A stretch of 64,000 nt of DNA. Origin: Amycolatopsis taiwanensis DSM 45107 (lineage in GTDB: Bacteria; Actinomycetota; Actinomycetes; Mycobacteriales; Pseudonocardiaceae). The stretch lies in assembly GCF_000519205.1 (NCBI RefSeq), contig NZ_JAFB01000004.1:29268-93267 (forward strand), in the 5' to 3' direction. The notes below the pieces were generated by a model that was not told the DNA's origin, did no database searches, and worked only from the letters and a program-made list of their open reading frames with translations. Below, piece after piece: positions 45,504-55,484 of the stretch (positions are counted from its first letter, which is position 1; the number at the start of each line of letters is the position of its first letter). The translations under genes were made by a program, and so were the position numbers.

Positions 45504-46838
45504 TTAGGAGACGGCGGCGACCACCGCGGCCAGTTTGTCGGCCGCGGCCTGGGCGATGTCGTGCGCCGGCGCCTCGACCATCACCCGCACCAGTTGCTCG
45601 GTTCCGGACGGCCGGAGCAGCACCCGGCCCTGTCCGCCCAGCTCCGCCTCCACCGCCTCCACCGCGTCGCGAACCGCCGGGGACTTGGCGACCGCCGCCT
45701 TGTCGGCGACCCGCACGTTGACCAGCACCTGCGGCAACCGGCGCATCACCGCCGCCAACTCGGCCAGCGACTTGCCCGACTGCGCCACCCGGCTCATCAG
45801 CCGCAACGCGGTGAGCAGGCCGTCGCCGGTGGTGGCCAGGGCCGGGAACACGACGTGCCCGGACTGTTCCCCGCCCAGCGCGTACCCGCCCGACCGCAGT
45901 TCCTCCAGCACATACCGGTCACCGACCGCGGTCGTGCGCAGCTTCACGCCGTGCTCGCGCATCGCCAGGTGCAGGCCCAGGTTGCTCATCACGGTGGCCA
46001 CCAGCGTGCCGTGCGTCAGCTCACCGGACTCGGCCATCGCCAGCGCGAGAACCGCCATGATCTGGTCGCCGTCGACGATCTCCCCGGAACCGTCCACCGC
46101 CAGGCAGCGGTCGGCATCGCCGTCGTGCGCGATCCCGAGGTCCGCTCCGTGCTCGACCACCGCGCTCTGCAACTGACCGAGGTGCGTCGAGCCACAGCCG
46201 TCGTTGATGTTGATCCCGTCGGGCTCGGCGTGGATCGCGACGACGTCGGCGCCCGCCTTCCGGTACACCTCCGGGGCGACGACGGACGCCGCCCCGTTCG
46301 CGCAGTCGACAACGACCCGCAGGCCGGTGAGTGGGTGAGGGGTGGCCGCCAGCAGGTGCTGGGAGTAGCGGTCCAGCGCGTCCCCGACCTCCGAAACCCG
46401 GCCGATGCCGGCGCCGGTCGGGCGGGCTGGCTCGGCGGACAGCGCACTCTCGATCTCGTCCTCGATACCGTCGGCGAGCTTCTGCCCACCAGCGGCGAAC
46501 AGCTTGATGCCGTTGTCGGGCATGGGATTGTGCGAGGCGGAGATCATCACGCCGAGGTCGGCGGACAGCTCTGCGACCAGGAACGCGACCGCGGGCGTGG
46601 GCTGCACACCGACCCGCAGCACGTCGGCACCGGCCGAGGTCAACCCGGCCACGACCGCCGCCTCGAGCATCTCGCCGCTGGCCCGCGGGTCCCGCCCGAC
46701 CACCGCCACCGGCCGCGGCGAGTGACCATGTGCGGAGAGTACGCGGGCGGCGCTGGCCGAGACGGACAGCGCGAGTTCCGGGGTCAGGTCACCGTTGGCC
46801 AGGCCACGAACCCCGTCGGTGCCGAACAGACGCGCCAT
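45504..46838 (-). CDS. glmM: Phosphoglucosamine mutase
   Basis: Interconverts GlcN-6-P and GlcN-1-P on the way to UDP-GlcNAc. 444 residues. [20 protein letters not shown]; phosphoserine loop [18 protein letters not shown]; metal loop [12 protein letters not shown]; sugar-binding [10 protein letters not shown]; phosphate-binding [18 protein letters not shown] 46838 is the start; the frame beyond it covers the repeat block. Functionally linked with glmS 5 kb away; same order as Rv3441c beside rpsI-rplM. Confidence 0.97.
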   Translation of the reverse strand: MARLFGTDGVRGLANGDLTPELALSVSASAARVLSAHGHSPRPVAVVGRDPRASGEMLEAAVVAGLTSAGADVLRVGVQPTPAVAFLVAELSADLGVMISASHNPMPDNGIKLFAAGGQKLADGIEDEIESALSAEPARPTGAGIGRVSEVGDALDRYSQHLLAATPHPLTGLRVVVDCANGAASVVAPEVYRKAGADVVAIHAEPDGININDGCGSTHLGQLQSAVVEHGADLGIAHDGDADRCLAVDGSGEIVDGDQIMAVLALAMAESGELTHGTLVATVMSNLGLHLAMREHGVKLRTTAVGDRYVLEELRSGGYALGGEQSGHVVFPALATTGDGLLTALRLMSRVAQSGKSLAELAAVMRRLPQVLVNVRVADKAAVAKSPAVRDAVEAVEAELGGQGRVLLRPSGTEQLVRVMVEAPAHDIAQAAADKLAAVVAAVS

Positions 46839-46897
46839 CTCATCCTCTCTTCGAAACCTCTGGCAGCCCCGACAACCTAGCGGCCTCCTATGTTCTG

Positions 46898-47096
46898 CGG
46901 GGGCTCCGCCCCCACACCCCAAGCCCCCTGACACTCTGCCTGCGGGGCTCCGCCCCACACCCGTCTGGGGCAAGCCCCCAGACGCTCTGCCTTGCGGGGC
47001 TCCGCCCCCACACCCGACCGGGGGCAAGCCCCCAGACGCTCTGCCTTGCGGGGCTCCGCCCCCACACCCCGACTGGGGGCAAGCCCCCAGACCCCC
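46898..47096. repeat. Tandem block of family A repeat, four copies
   Basis: Four copies of ggggctccgccccacaccc facing ggggcaagcccccagac are joined by the linker gctctgccttgc. The copies differ by one or two bases. The block fills most of the 367-bp gap between rpsI and glmM, with nothing else recognisable there. Could form several nested hairpins in the mRNA. Confidence 0.9.
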
Positions 47097-47205
47097 TTGA
47101 CGCTAGTACGCCCCCGACACAATCCACCCGCGCCCGATGGGGTGCGGCGGGTACAAAACGAGGGCACCCATCCGGATGGATGGATGCCCTCGATGATGTC
47201 TGCGA

Positions 47206-47700
47206 TCAGCGCTTGCTGTACTGCGGCGCCTTGCGGGCCTTCTTGAGCCCGTACTTCTTCCGCTCGGTGGCGCGGGCGTCCCGGGTCAGGAAGCCGGCCT
47301 TCTTGAGCGCGGGACGGTCGTCGGCGTCCACCTCGACGAGCGCGCGGGCGATCGCCAGGCGCAGCGCCCCGGCTTGGCCGGAGGTGCCGCCACCGGTGAG
47401 GTTGCCGAAGATGTCGAAGGACTCGGGCTTCTCGACCGTCACCAGCGGCTCCCGGATCAGCTGCTGGTGCACCTTGTTCGGGAAGTACTCCTCGAGGCTG
47501 CGGCCGTTGAGCTTGAACTGCCCGGTGCCGGGGACGAGCCGGACCCGCACGACGGCCTCCTTGCGCCGGCCCACGGTCTGGGCCGACCCGCCGGCGGCCC
47601 GCGACGGCCGCGGCTGCTCGGTGGGCGTCTCGCTCGTCACAACCTCGTCAAAGACTTCAGGCTCGACCTCGGTGCTGGTCACAGGCTGTTCCTCACTCAT
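47206..47700 (-). CDS. rpsI: 30S ribosomal protein S9
   Basis: 164 residues; the first 40 ([20 protein letters not shown] and following) form the actinobacterial acidic extension. The core has [60 protein letters not shown] and the C-terminal [20 protein letters not shown] ending YSKR, which contacts P-site tRNA. ATG 47700 overlaps the rplM stop by 4 bp. Confidence 0.98.
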   Translation of the reverse strand: MSEEQPVTSTEVEPEVFDEVVTSETPTEQPRPSRAAGGSAQTVGRRKEAVVRVRLVPGTGQFKLNGRSLEEYFPNKVHQQLIREPLVTVEKPESFDIFGNLTGGGTSGQAGALRLAIARALVEVDADDRPALKKAGFLTRDARATERKKYGLKKARKAPQYSKR

Positions 47701-48149
47701 TTCGCGACCTGCGCGATCTTGCGGATCTGGTACGGCTGTGGCTGCTGCGCGGCGTGCGGGTGCTCGGGGCCGGCGTAGACCTTGAGCTTCTTGGCCTGGG
47801 CGCGGCCAAGCTTGTTCTTCGGCAGCATGCCCTTGACCACCTTCTCCAGCAGCCGCTCGGGCCGGGTGTCCAGCAGTTCGCCGAACGAGCGCTTGCGCAG
47901 GCCACCGGGGTAGCCGCTGTGCCGGTAGGCGAACTTCTGCTCGCGCTTCTTGCCGGTGAGCACGACCTTCTCGGCGTTCACGATGATCACGAAGTCACCG
48001 GTGTCGGCGTGCGGGGCGAACGTCGGCTTGTGCTTGCCGCGCAGCAGCGTGGCGACCTCGGTCGCGAGCCGGCCGAGCACGACATCCTCGGCGTCGATCA
48101 CGTGCCAGGCACGGGTGACATCGCCAGGCTTGGGGCTGTACGTGGGCAA
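47697..48149 (-). CDS. rplM: 50S ribosomal protein L13
   Basis: 150 residues. [78 protein letters not shown] and [20 protein letters not shown] are canonical. The start is TTG 48149, with GAGGTAG 7 bp upstream; no ATG or GTG fits. First gene of the rplM-rpsI operon. Confidence 0.97.
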   Translation of the reverse strand: MPTYSPKPGDVTRAWHVIDAEDVVLGRLATEVATLLRGKHKPTFAPHADTGDFVIIVNAEKVVLTGKKREQKFAYRHSGYPGGLRKRSFGELLDTRPERLLEKVVKGMLPKNKLGRAQAKKLKVYAGPEHPHAAQQPQPYQIRKIAQVAK

Positions 48150-48232
48150 GGGTCTACCTCGTCGTCAACATCGCTTGTGGGGTCGTGTGCGGGCCTAACG
48201 CCGAGACGCGCCGCAACGCACAACGACATATG

Positions 48233-48262
48233 AAGATACCCGCCGCCGCCGACGACCCGCAA
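48233..48262 (-). promoter_or_regulatory. Putative rplM-rpsI promoter
   Basis: On the minus strand TTGCGG (48257-48262) and TATCTT (48233-48238) are separated by 18 bp, leaving a leader of about 75 nt before rplM. Assigned by eye. Confidence 0.4.
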
Positions 48263-48563
48263 AGCGGGGGTCCCCCACCCCCGGACGGCGCGTGGCGAGC
48301 GCCGGGGGCGTATGCAAGCGCAGGCTACGCGAGCCCGGCCGCTGGGGGCGACGGGCCAAGGGGGTCTGAGGGCTTGCCCCCAGACGGGGGTGTGGGGGCC
48401 GGAGCCCCCACAGGACACGGCAGCGGACGGGTGGCCGCCAGGCGGTCGGGTTGGTCACCAGAGATCGCCGAACGTGCGGTTTTCCACCGGCGCCGGATCC
48501 CCGGCCAATTCCCGTGTTCGAATAACTCGGCCACCGGGCCGCCAAAAGCGTTTCCCGGCAACG
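48263..48563. other. Intergenic region between the ESX terminator and the rplM promoter
   Basis: About 300 bp with no credible gene in either strand. It contains the family A repeat at 48355-48412 and otherwise unremarkable GC-rich sequence; no tRNA or known RNA motif was recognised. Confidence 0.6.
48355..48412. repeat. GC-rich palindromic repeat (family A)
   Basis: ccaagggggtctgagggctt, gcccccagacgggggtgtgg, then gggccggagcccccac. The left 12 bases (ccaagggggtct) are identical to the copy at 41603. Located between the ESX gene end and the rplM promoter. Confidence 0.85.
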
Positions 48564-48602
48564 AAAAAGTGCCTCCGCTTCCAGCTGGGAAGCGGAGGCA
48601 CT
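48564..48602 (-). terminator. Intrinsic terminator after the WXG100 genes
   Basis: A perfect 15-bp stem (AGTGCCTCCGCTTCC with GGAAGCGGAGGCACT) and a 5-nt loop lie 17 bp after the esx stop. In the direction of transcription it is followed by a T tract (AAAAA at 48564-48568 on the plus strand). Confidence 0.9.
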
Positions 48603-48618
48603 CAACGCAGTACGCAGC

Positions 48619-48915
48619 TCAGCCGCTGAACATCTTGCTGATGCCGGAGTCGGTCTGCTGGTACGCCTCGGAGATCTGCGGCAGCGCGGTCGCGATGCGG
48701 GCCAGCAGCGCCTTCATCTCCTCCAGGGCCTTGTTCCACTCGGCCTGACGCTGGTGCCACTGGTCCATGGCGTCACCTTCCCAGCTGTCGGTCAGCGGGG
48801 ACAGGTCCGACTGCAGCTGGTTGAACAACTGCTCGATCTCGTTGCCGGCCTTCGAGCAGTCCTGCGCGGCCTGCTCGATTGTCGCGTAACTAACCTTGAT
48901 CGAACCGTCAGACAT
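48619..48915 (-). CDS. WXG100 family ESX protein (EsxT-like)
   Basis: 98 residues, helical hairpin. WXG turn in LTDSWEGDAMDQWHQRQAEW and C-terminal secretion motif Y-x3-D in EAYQQTDSGI. By order next to rplM it corresponds to EsxT (Rv3444c). Forms a heterodimer with the upstream WXG100 partner and is the substrate of the adjacent ESX-4 machine. AGGGAAG before ATG 48915. 42 bp after the partner gene. Confidence 0.9.
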   Translation of the reverse strand: MSDGSIKVSYATIEQAAQDCSKAGNEIEQLFNQLQSDLSPLTDSWEGDAMDQWHQRQAEWNKALEEMKALLARIATALPQISEAYQQTDSGISKMFSG

Positions 48916-48957
48916 TTCTTCCCTCCGTTTACTTCAAAGCGTGTGCTGGATGATGGT

Positions 48958-49275
48958 TTACAGGCCGTCGAGGGCGGCCGACAGGCTGCTGATCTGCGAG
49001 TGCACGTCCTGCTCCTGGGTGTCGTACTGGACACCGGAGGACTTGAGCATCTCGCCGATGTGCTCGAGCGCCTGGTTCAGCTTCATCGACTTCTCGTTGA
49101 AGGCTTCCATCACCTGGTTGAACACCAGCGCCGCGCTACCCTGCCAGCCCGCCTGGGTGGCCTCGATCGCCGACTGCAGCTGCTTCAGGTTGGCGTCCAT
49201 CTGCGCCTTGGTGTCGTTCACCTTGCCGTGCGCAGCGGCGAAGTCTTCCGGCCTACCTGTGAAACCGCCTGCCAT
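48958..49275 (-). CDS. WXG100 family ESX protein (EsxU-like)
   Basis: 105 residues with the WXG turn in IEATQAGWQGSAALVFNQVM and helices DTKAQMDANLKQLQSAI and LNQALEHIGEMLKSS. The C-terminus (YDTQEQDVHSQISSL) holds a Y-x3-E motif. By order it is the EsxU (Rv3445c) counterpart and the likely dimer partner of the downstream WXG100 protein. Start ATG 49275 with GGGGG upstream. The 220-bp gap before it probably contains a promoter. Confidence 0.9.
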   Translation of the reverse strand: MAGGFTGRPEDFAAAHGKVNDTKAQMDANLKQLQSAIEATQAGWQGSAALVFNQVMEAFNEKSMKLNQALEHIGEMLKSSGVQYDTQEQDVHSQISSLSAALDGL

Positions 49276-49498
49276 GAGGGTTACCCCCTTCGTTAGTGGT
49301 GTTGGCCGAACTCGTTTGTTCGTACGGCCCTACGACGAAGACCCTGCCATGGTTGGTTCCCGAGTGTCCCACCCTTTCGCGAAGTAGTTGCGAGCGTGAA
49401 TGCGCCAGTATGGAACCATCCGACAACAAAGGTCTGACCTGGATAATTAGCAGGTGCGAAAGCGCTCTCTGGCTAGCCGCCAAAAAGAAACGCCAACT

Positions 49499-51394
49499 TC
49501 ACGGCGTTACCTGCATGGTCTGCACGACCTCCGAACAGGCGGTGGCCACGCGGTCGTGCGCGGGCGACGTCGCGTACTGGCAGCCCACGTTCACCTGGAC
49601 ATTGCCGACCGCCAGTGCGTACCAGTCGATCGGCCCGGCGGTACCGGCCTGTTGGTAATAGACGACTTTGCGGCCGCCGAAGGTCACGTCGGCGTTGAAG
49701 CCCGAATAGCGCGAGTCCTGCTCGACCTCGTTCTGCAGGGAATCGACCCACTGATTGCGGTTCGCGGTCGCATCGATCGCCAGCGGGGCTTCCTGCACCG
49801 CGATCGCGTCGTCGCCCTGGACGGATTCGTTCGGCTTGATCAGGGTTTCCCGGTAGTCCGGCCGGCCACCGGTTTGGGTCCAGTCCGCGGGCGGTGTGAA
49901 CGAATAGTGGTACTGGGCGATCAGTTTGCCGGCCGCCTGCGGCGTAGGGGTGGGCGTTGGGGTTGCCGTGCCGCCACCGGGGTTGAGCAGCACCAGGATC
50001 CCGGCGACCGCGGCGGCCACGACCACCACCGCACTCCCGACCACCCAGGGCAGCCGCCGCGAGCGGCGTCCAGGCGCACCGGCGGCGCCCACCGCGAGGC
50101 CTTGCGGCGGGGTGGGCGGCCTCGGCGTGTTCACCGGGGCGAACCCGGCTCTCGGTGCCGGGGGCTGCGGGCGGGGCGCGGATGGCCTCGGGAAGCTTGG
50201 CGCGCGGACGAATTCGGTGCGCTGTTCGCCGACCTGCCCGGGCGGGCGGCCACGGGGCGGCGCCGGCCGATCGGGCGCGGCGGCCACGGCCAGCAGAGCA
50301 CCGCGGGCCACCACCGTCTCCGGCTGGTCGAGGGTGGTCGGCACCACGCCGGTGAGTTCGTGCACCAGCCGGGAGATCATCGGGATCCGGCTGGACCCGC
50401 CGACCAGGAAGATCGCGGTCAGCTGCTGCGGGCGCAGCCCGGCCTCCTCGATCGCGGACCGGGTGAGCTGAACCGCACGGCTGAGCGGCGCCTGGATGAG
50501 GCGCTCCAGATCCTCTCTGGTCACGTGCGCGTCGGCGAACGGCGGCGGCATCGGCACATCGGTGTAGGTGTGGCGCGACAGGGTTTCCTTGGCCCCGCGC
50601 ACATCCTGGCGCAGCACGCGCCGCCTGCGCCGGTCGGCGAGTTCGCGGCCCTCGACGAGTTCACGCCACGCCTCCGGGGCCGCCGAAGACACCAGTCCAC
50701 CGACGTATTCCAGCAACGCCTGGTCCACGTCCGCCCCACCGAAGCTGGGATCGCCGCGGGTGGCCAGCACCTGGAAGCCACCGCGCCGCCCGGGAGCGGC
50801 CGGGGCCCTGCTCACCACGCTGACATCGACCGTGCCACCGCCGAGATCGAGCACGGCCAGCGTTTCCCCCGGCCTGCTGCTCAACTCCACCGTCCGGTCC
50901 TGCACCACCTCCGTCGCCGCGAACGTGGCGGCGTGGAAGACCGCGGCCGCAACGGGTTCCGGCACCAGGGTCACTTCGCGGGCCAGACCGCCGGCGGCCT
51001 GCCGGAGCAGGCGCGTGCGTACCGCACCCCAGTCCGCCGGGTGTGTCAACACGAGCAGGTCGACCTCGGCGCCGCCGGCCAGCCGGCGTGCCTCGGAGAC
51101 CGCACGGGCGAGCACCGCGTGGATCACGTCGGTCACCCGGAGAACGCTGTCCCCGAGCAGCAGCTCGCCCTCGTCGATCCGGCGCTTCGGATGCGGCTCA
51201 TAACGCGACGGGTCCATCGCCGCCTGCCGCTCCGCCTCCTGCCCGACGAACAGGGTGCCGTCCTGTGCCGCGTAGACCGCCGACGACATCAACGGTTGCC
51301 CGTCGACGACGACAACCTGCGGGTCGCGCCCATTCCTGGACACGACCGCGCAGGTGCTCGACGTCCCGAAGTCGATGGCAACCCTCAGCGTCAC
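49499..51394 (-). CDS. Type VII secretion-associated protein, Rv3446c family (Hsp70-like N-terminus)
   Basis: 631 residues. The N-terminal half is an Hsp70/actin-like ATPase fold: VAIDFGTSSTCAVVS, LVPEPVAAAVFHAATFA, LAVLDLGGGTVDVSVVSR, FLVGGSSRIPMISRLV. A Pro-rich linker precedes one transmembrane helix (VVGSAVVVVAAAVAGILVLL), and an extracytoplasmic domain follows (PDYRETLIKPNESVQGDDAI, ending CSEVVQTMQVTP). This is the architecture of the T7SS-associated Rv3446c family. GTG 51394 with GGAG upstream is preferred to GTG 51412. Its role is unknown; it lies between the WXG100 genes and eccC. Confidence 0.88.
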   Translation of the reverse strand: MTLRVAIDFGTSSTCAVVSRNGRDPQVVVVDGQPLMSSAVYAAQDGTLFVGQEAERQAAMDPSRYEPHPKRRIDEGELLLGDSVLRVTDVIHAVLARAVSEARRLAGGAEVDLLVLTHPADWGAVRTRLLRQAAGGLAREVTLVPEPVAAAVFHAATFAATEVVQDRTVELSSRPGETLAVLDLGGGTVDVSVVSRAPAAPGRRGGFQVLATRGDPSFGGADVDQALLEYVGGLVSSAAPEAWRELVEGRELADRRRRRVLRQDVRGAKETLSRHTYTDVPMPPPFADAHVTREDLERLIQAPLSRAVQLTRSAIEEAGLRPQQLTAIFLVGGSSRIPMISRLVHELTGVVPTTLDQPETVVARGALLAVAAAPDRPAPPRGRPPGQVGEQRTEFVRAPSFPRPSAPRPQPPAPRAGFAPVNTPRPPTPPQGLAVGAAGAPGRRSRRLPWVVGSAVVVVAAAVAGILVLLNPGGGTATPTPTPTPQAAGKLIAQYHYSFTPPADWTQTGGRPDYRETLIKPNESVQGDDAIAVQEAPLAIDATANRNQWVDSLQNEVEQDSRYSGFNADVTFGGRKVVYYQQAGTAGPIDWYALAVGNVQVNVGCQYATSPAHDRVATACSEVVQTMQVTP

Positions 51395-51476
51395 AGGCGG
51401 CTCCGCGAGCACGTCGGGATCACCACTGGAAACGGCAGGGCGGGGCGGAGCAAACGCTTACCCCGCCCCGTTCGGT

Positions 51477-54400
51477 TCACTCCGGCTGGATCCACGACAC
51501 CTGCATCAGCTGCTTGGAGACCTTGCGGCTGACCAGGTTACCGCGACCCGGCGGCATCGGACCCGGCTTGACGTTCCCGAGCAGCTGGCCCTCGTCCTTG
51601 CTGCCGTTCATGACGATGCCCGGAGCGGCGATCTCCTTGAGCTTGCCGATGATCGGGTCGTAGGACGCCCGCGCCGCGCCACCGGTCCGGCGCGCCACGA
51701 TCATGTGCAGGCCGACGTCCTTGGCCTGGGCCAGGAACTCCGCGAGCGGCTTGAGCGGGTTGCTGGTCTGCGTGGCGACGAGGTCGTAGTCGTCGACCAG
51801 CACGAACAGTTCCGGCCCCTTCCACCAAGACCGGTTGCGCAACTGCTCCTGCGTGACGTCCGGGCCGGGCAGCCGCCGGGTCATCGACCCCGCGATGTCG
51901 TTGATCATCCCGGTCAGCTGGTTGGCCGACACGGCGTACCCGAGCAGGTGCGGCTCCTGGACGAAGCCCAGCATCGTGCGCCGGTAGTCCACCAGCACGA
52001 TGACGCCTTCCTTGGCCGAGTACCGCTCGGTGATGCCGCGCGCGATCTGGCGCAGCAGGTTCGTCTTGCCCGACTCGCCGTCGGCGAAGGCGATGAAGTG
52101 CGGGTCGGCGTCGAAGTCCAGGTACACCGGCGACAGCTCGTCCTCGTTGATGCCGATCGGGACCAGCTTCGAGTCGCGGTGCTTGTCCATGGACAGCACC
52201 TCGTCGTAGGTGATGACCTCGGGCAGCAGCCGCACCTGCGGGGCGGGCCGGCCGTTCCACGCCGCCTTGATCTTGGATACGGCGTCCGAGACCCCGGCAC
52301 CCACCGAATCCGGGTCGCCCGATCCGTCGATCCGCGGCAGCCCGGTCAGCATGTGCAGCTTTTCCCGGGTCAGCCCGCGGCCCGGGCGCCCCTCGGGCAC
52401 GTTCACCGCCACCCGGCGGTCGATGTCGGACTCGCTGGGGTCACCGAGGCGCAGTTCGAACCGGGTGCCCAGCACGTCCTTGATCGCCGGGCGGATGTCC
52501 GCCCACCGGGTCGCCGAGACGATCACGTGCACGCCGTAGGCCAGACCCCGTTGCGCCAGCGCGGTGATCTGTGGCTCAAGTTCCTCGAAGTCGTCCCGCA
52601 GCGCACGCCAGCCGTCCACGACCAGGAAGGCGTCGCCGAACGGGTCCTGCTCCGGGGTGATCTCTCCGCGCCGCTTCCGGTTCCGGAAGTCGACGATCGA
52701 GTCGATCCCCAGATCCCCGAACAGCGCCTCCCGCGCGTTGGCCAGTGTGTTCATCTCGGCAACGATCCGGCGTGCCTTGTCCGGCTCGCGCCGGGCCACC
52801 GCGACCCCGCCGACGTGCGGCAGCTCGGACAGCCCGGCGAGGGTGCCACCACCGAGGTCGACGCAGTAGAACTGCGCCTCCTCCGGGGTGTTGGCCAGCG
52901 CCATGGACATGATCAGCGTCCGGAGCAGGGTCGACTTGCCCGACTGGGTACCGCCGACCACCACGCCGTGCCCGGTCGCGCCGGAGAAGTCCGCCCACAG
53001 CGGGTCGCGGCGCTGCTCGAACGGCCGGTCCACGATGCCCACCGGCACCTGCAGCTTGCCGTTGCCGAAGAAACCGACCGGCGACAGGCCGCGATCCTCG
53101 GTGGGGTTGAGGTTCGGCAGCAGGGTGTCCAGCGAGTTCGGCTCGTCCAGCGGCGGCAGCCACACCTCGTGCGCCGGCGGGCCCTGCCCGACCAGGCGGC
53201 CGACCATGACCTCCAGCTCGGACGGCTCGTTGGCGTCGTCCTGCTTCTCCTCGACCGGCGCCACAGCCTCGGGCATCGGCTCCGGCTCGGGTGGCAGCTC
53301 GACGAAGTCCGGCACGAACAGCTGCGGCCGCTTGTCCGCACGGACCACGTTGGAGACGGGTCCGGCGGGCGTCATCCCGGCCGGGCGGTACGGGCCGGAC
53401 ACGTAGGCGGCCTTGAACCGGACCAGCCCACCGCCCTGGGTACCCAGATATCCGGAACCCGGGATCGGCGGCAGTTCGAACGCGTCCGGCACGCCGATCG
53501 CGGCGCGCGACTCCGCGGCCGAGAAGGTCTTCAACCCGATCCGGTAGGACAGGAACGTGTCCAGACCGCGCAGCTTGCCCTCCTCCAGCCGCTGCGAGGC
53601 CAGCAGCATGTGCATCTGCAGCGACCGCCCGACCCGGCCGATCTGGAGGAAGATGTCGATGAAGTCGGGCTTGGCGGTCAGCATCTCGGAGAACTCGTCG
53701 ATGCAGATGAACAGGGCGGGCAACGGGTCCAGGTCCGCCCCGTTCTCACGCGCCCGCTCGTAGTCCCACACGTTCTTGTAGTTGCCCTTGGCGAGCACTT
53801 CCTGCCGCCGCGCCACCTCACCGGCGATGGCGTCCTTCATGCGGTCCACCAGGGCCAGGTCACCGGCCAGGTTGGTGATCGTGGCGGCGACGTGCGGCGC
53901 GGTGTCCAGGCCGAGGAAGGTCGCACCACCCTTGAAGTCGACCAGGATCATGTTCAGCGAGGTGCTGGAGTGCGTGGCCAGCAGACCCAGCACCAGGGTG
54001 CGCAGGAACTCCGACTTACCGGAACCGGTCGCGCCGATGCACAGGCCGTGCGGGCCCATGCCGTCCTCCGCGGCCTCCTTGATGTCCAGCTCGACGGGCT
54101 GGCCGTGCTCGCCGATGCCGAACGGCACGCGGTACTTGTCGCGGACCGGCCGCGGCCGCCACGCCTGCTGGACGTCGAAGGTCATCGGGTCGCCCGGAAT
54201 GCCCAGCAGCTCCAGCAGGGTGGGGTTCGCCAGCAACGGCTCCTCGTCGCCGGCGTCCTGTGCGGCGGCACCGGCCCGGTACGGCGAGAGCTTGCGGGCC
54301 AGCGCCTCCGCCTCGACCACGGTGAGGAAGTCGGGCTTGCCGAACCACTCGACACCGCCGGCGCTACGCGCTCCGACGCGCTCGGGCTCCACCACCAGCC

Positions 54401-55484
54401 GCAGACCGCGGCGGGCGGGCAGGTTCCCCAGCGAGTCCGACAGGTCGATCAGGGTGACCCCGACCAGGCCCTCCTCGAGGATGATCTGCTCCTCGCGGGT
54501 GACCTCGGCGTCATCGATCACGATCACGACGTGCGGCTGGTCCGGGTTCGGCGTGGCGTTGCGCGAGAATCGTGGCCGCTCCCGCAGTTCCGCGTCGAGG
54601 AACTGCTCGATCTGCGCCAGCGAACCGGCCATCATGCGCATCTGGCCGATCCCGTCGGACAGCTCGGGATGCTGCACGTGCGGCAGCCACTTCGCCCATT
54701 CCCACTCGGCCTTGGCGCGGCCCGCGGTGGCCACCGCGATCAGCACGTCGTCGCAGCTGTGGAAGGTGACCAGCTGGGCCAGCATCGCGCGGGTCAGGCC
54801 CCTGGTCAGCGCCCGGTCGCCCTGCAGGCTGACCGCCGCGAACCCGCGCAGGGTGATCTGGGTGGGCAGATCCGGCACGATCGAGTGCGCGCGGACGAAC
54901 CGGCGCAACGCCAGGGTGGCGATCGGCTCAAGCTCGTCGACCGGACCGGTCTGCGGTGGCACCAGGCGCGTCGCCAGCCGGTGCGAACTGCGGCCGACCC
55001 GAAGGTGCAGGAAGTCCGAGTCGTTCGGGCGGCGCTCCCACATGCGGCGGCTGGCGGCCAGCGACCACAGCGCCTGTGGGTCGGGGTGCACCCACTCCAG
55101 CGCGGCCCGCTGATCGGCCATCGCCTCGCGCGCCCGGTCGCGCATCTGGCCGAGGTACCGCAGGTAGTCCTTGCGGTCCTCGTTCATTTCCGCCTTCTTG
55201 GCGCCGCCGCCCCGGCCACCCCCGGCGAACATGCCGCCCATCGACATGATCATCATGAGCGGGAACATCAGGGAGACCGGGTTCTTCGCGGCCGCCCCGC
55301 CGCTGGTGAACATCAGCGTGACCATGCCGAGCGTGGCCACGATCATGACGACCGGCAACACCTTCTGCACGATGTTGCCCGGAATGGTCCGGGGCACCTC
55401 CGGTGGCGGCTCGAGATGTACCTCTCCCCCTGGCGGACGCGGCGCAGCCAGGCGTGGCGACTTCTTGAACTGCAGCGTGCTCAC
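51477..55484 (-). CDS. eccC: ESX-4 secretion ATPase EccC
   Basis: 1335-residue motor of the T7SS. Two transmembrane helices at about 40-60 and 68-88; then three FtsK/SpoIIIE ATPase domains. Domain 1: Walker A GATGSGKS (484-491), Walker B LFICIDEF (591-598) with catalytic Glu. Domain 2: GGTQSGKS (844-851), Walker B FLVVDGW without Glu. Domain 3: DGESGKT (1135-1141), Walker B LFVLVDDYD with Asp in place of Glu. Only domain 1 looks fully catalytic, as known for EccC; domains 2-3 bind substrate. GTG 55484. Divergent from eccD; corresponds to Rv3447c but as one full-length gene. Confidence 0.97.
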   Translation of the reverse strand: MSTLQFKKSPRLAAPRPPGGEVHLEPPPEVPRTIPGNIVQKVLPVVMIVATLGMVTLMFTSGGAAAKNPVSLMFPLMMIMSMGGMFAGGGRGGGAKKAEMNEDRKDYLRYLGQMRDRAREAMADQRAALEWVHPDPQALWSLAASRRMWERRPNDSDFLHLRVGRSSHRLATRLVPPQTGPVDELEPIATLALRRFVRAHSIVPDLPTQITLRGFAAVSLQGDRALTRGLTRAMLAQLVTFHSCDDVLIAVATAGRAKAEWEWAKWLPHVQHPELSDGIGQMRMMAGSLAQIEQFLDAELRERPRFSRNATPNPDQPHVVIVIDDAEVTREEQIILEEGLVGVTLIDLSDSLGNLPARRGLRLVVEPERVGARSAGGVEWFGKPDFLTVVEAEALARKLSPYRAGAAAQDAGDEEPLLANPTLLELLGIPGDPMTFDVQQAWRPRPVRDKYRVPFGIGEHGQPVELDIKEAAEDGMGPHGLCIGATGSGKSEFLRTLVLGLLATHSSTSLNMILVDFKGGATFLGLDTAPHVAATITNLAGDLALVDRMKDAIAGEVARRQEVLAKGNYKNVWDYERARENGADLDPLPALFICIDEFSEMLTAKPDFIDIFLQIGRVGRSLQMHMLLASQRLEEGKLRGLDTFLSYRIGLKTFSAAESRAAIGVPDAFELPPIPGSGYLGTQGGGLVRFKAAYVSGPYRPAGMTPAGPVSNVVRADKRPQLFVPDFVELPPEPEPMPEAVAPVEEKQDDANEPSELEVMVGRLVGQGPPAHEVWLPPLDEPNSLDTLLPNLNPTEDRGLSPVGFFGNGKLQVPVGIVDRPFEQRRDPLWADFSGATGHGVVVGGTQSGKSTLLRTLIMSMALANTPEEAQFYCVDLGGGTLAGLSELPHVGGVAVARREPDKARRIVAEMNTLANAREALFGDLGIDSIVDFRNRKRRGEITPEQDPFGDAFLVVDGWRALRDDFEELEPQITALAQRGLAYGVHVIVSATRWADIRPAIKDVLGTRFELRLGDPSESDIDRRVAVNVPEGRPGRGLTREKLHMLTGLPRIDGSGDPDSVGAGVSDAVSKIKAAWNGRPAPQVRLLPEVITYDEVLSMDKHRDSKLVPIGINEDELSPVYLDFDADPHFIAFADGESGKTNLLRQIARGITERYSAKEGVIVLVDYRRTMLGFVQEPHLLGYAVSANQLTGMINDIAGSMTRRLPGPDVTQEQLRNRSWWKGPELFVLVDDYDLVATQTSNPLKPLAEFLAQAKDVGLHMIVARRTGGAARASYDPIIGKLKEIAAPGIVMNGSKDEGQLLGNVKPGPMPPGRGNLVSRKVSKQLMQVSWIQPE

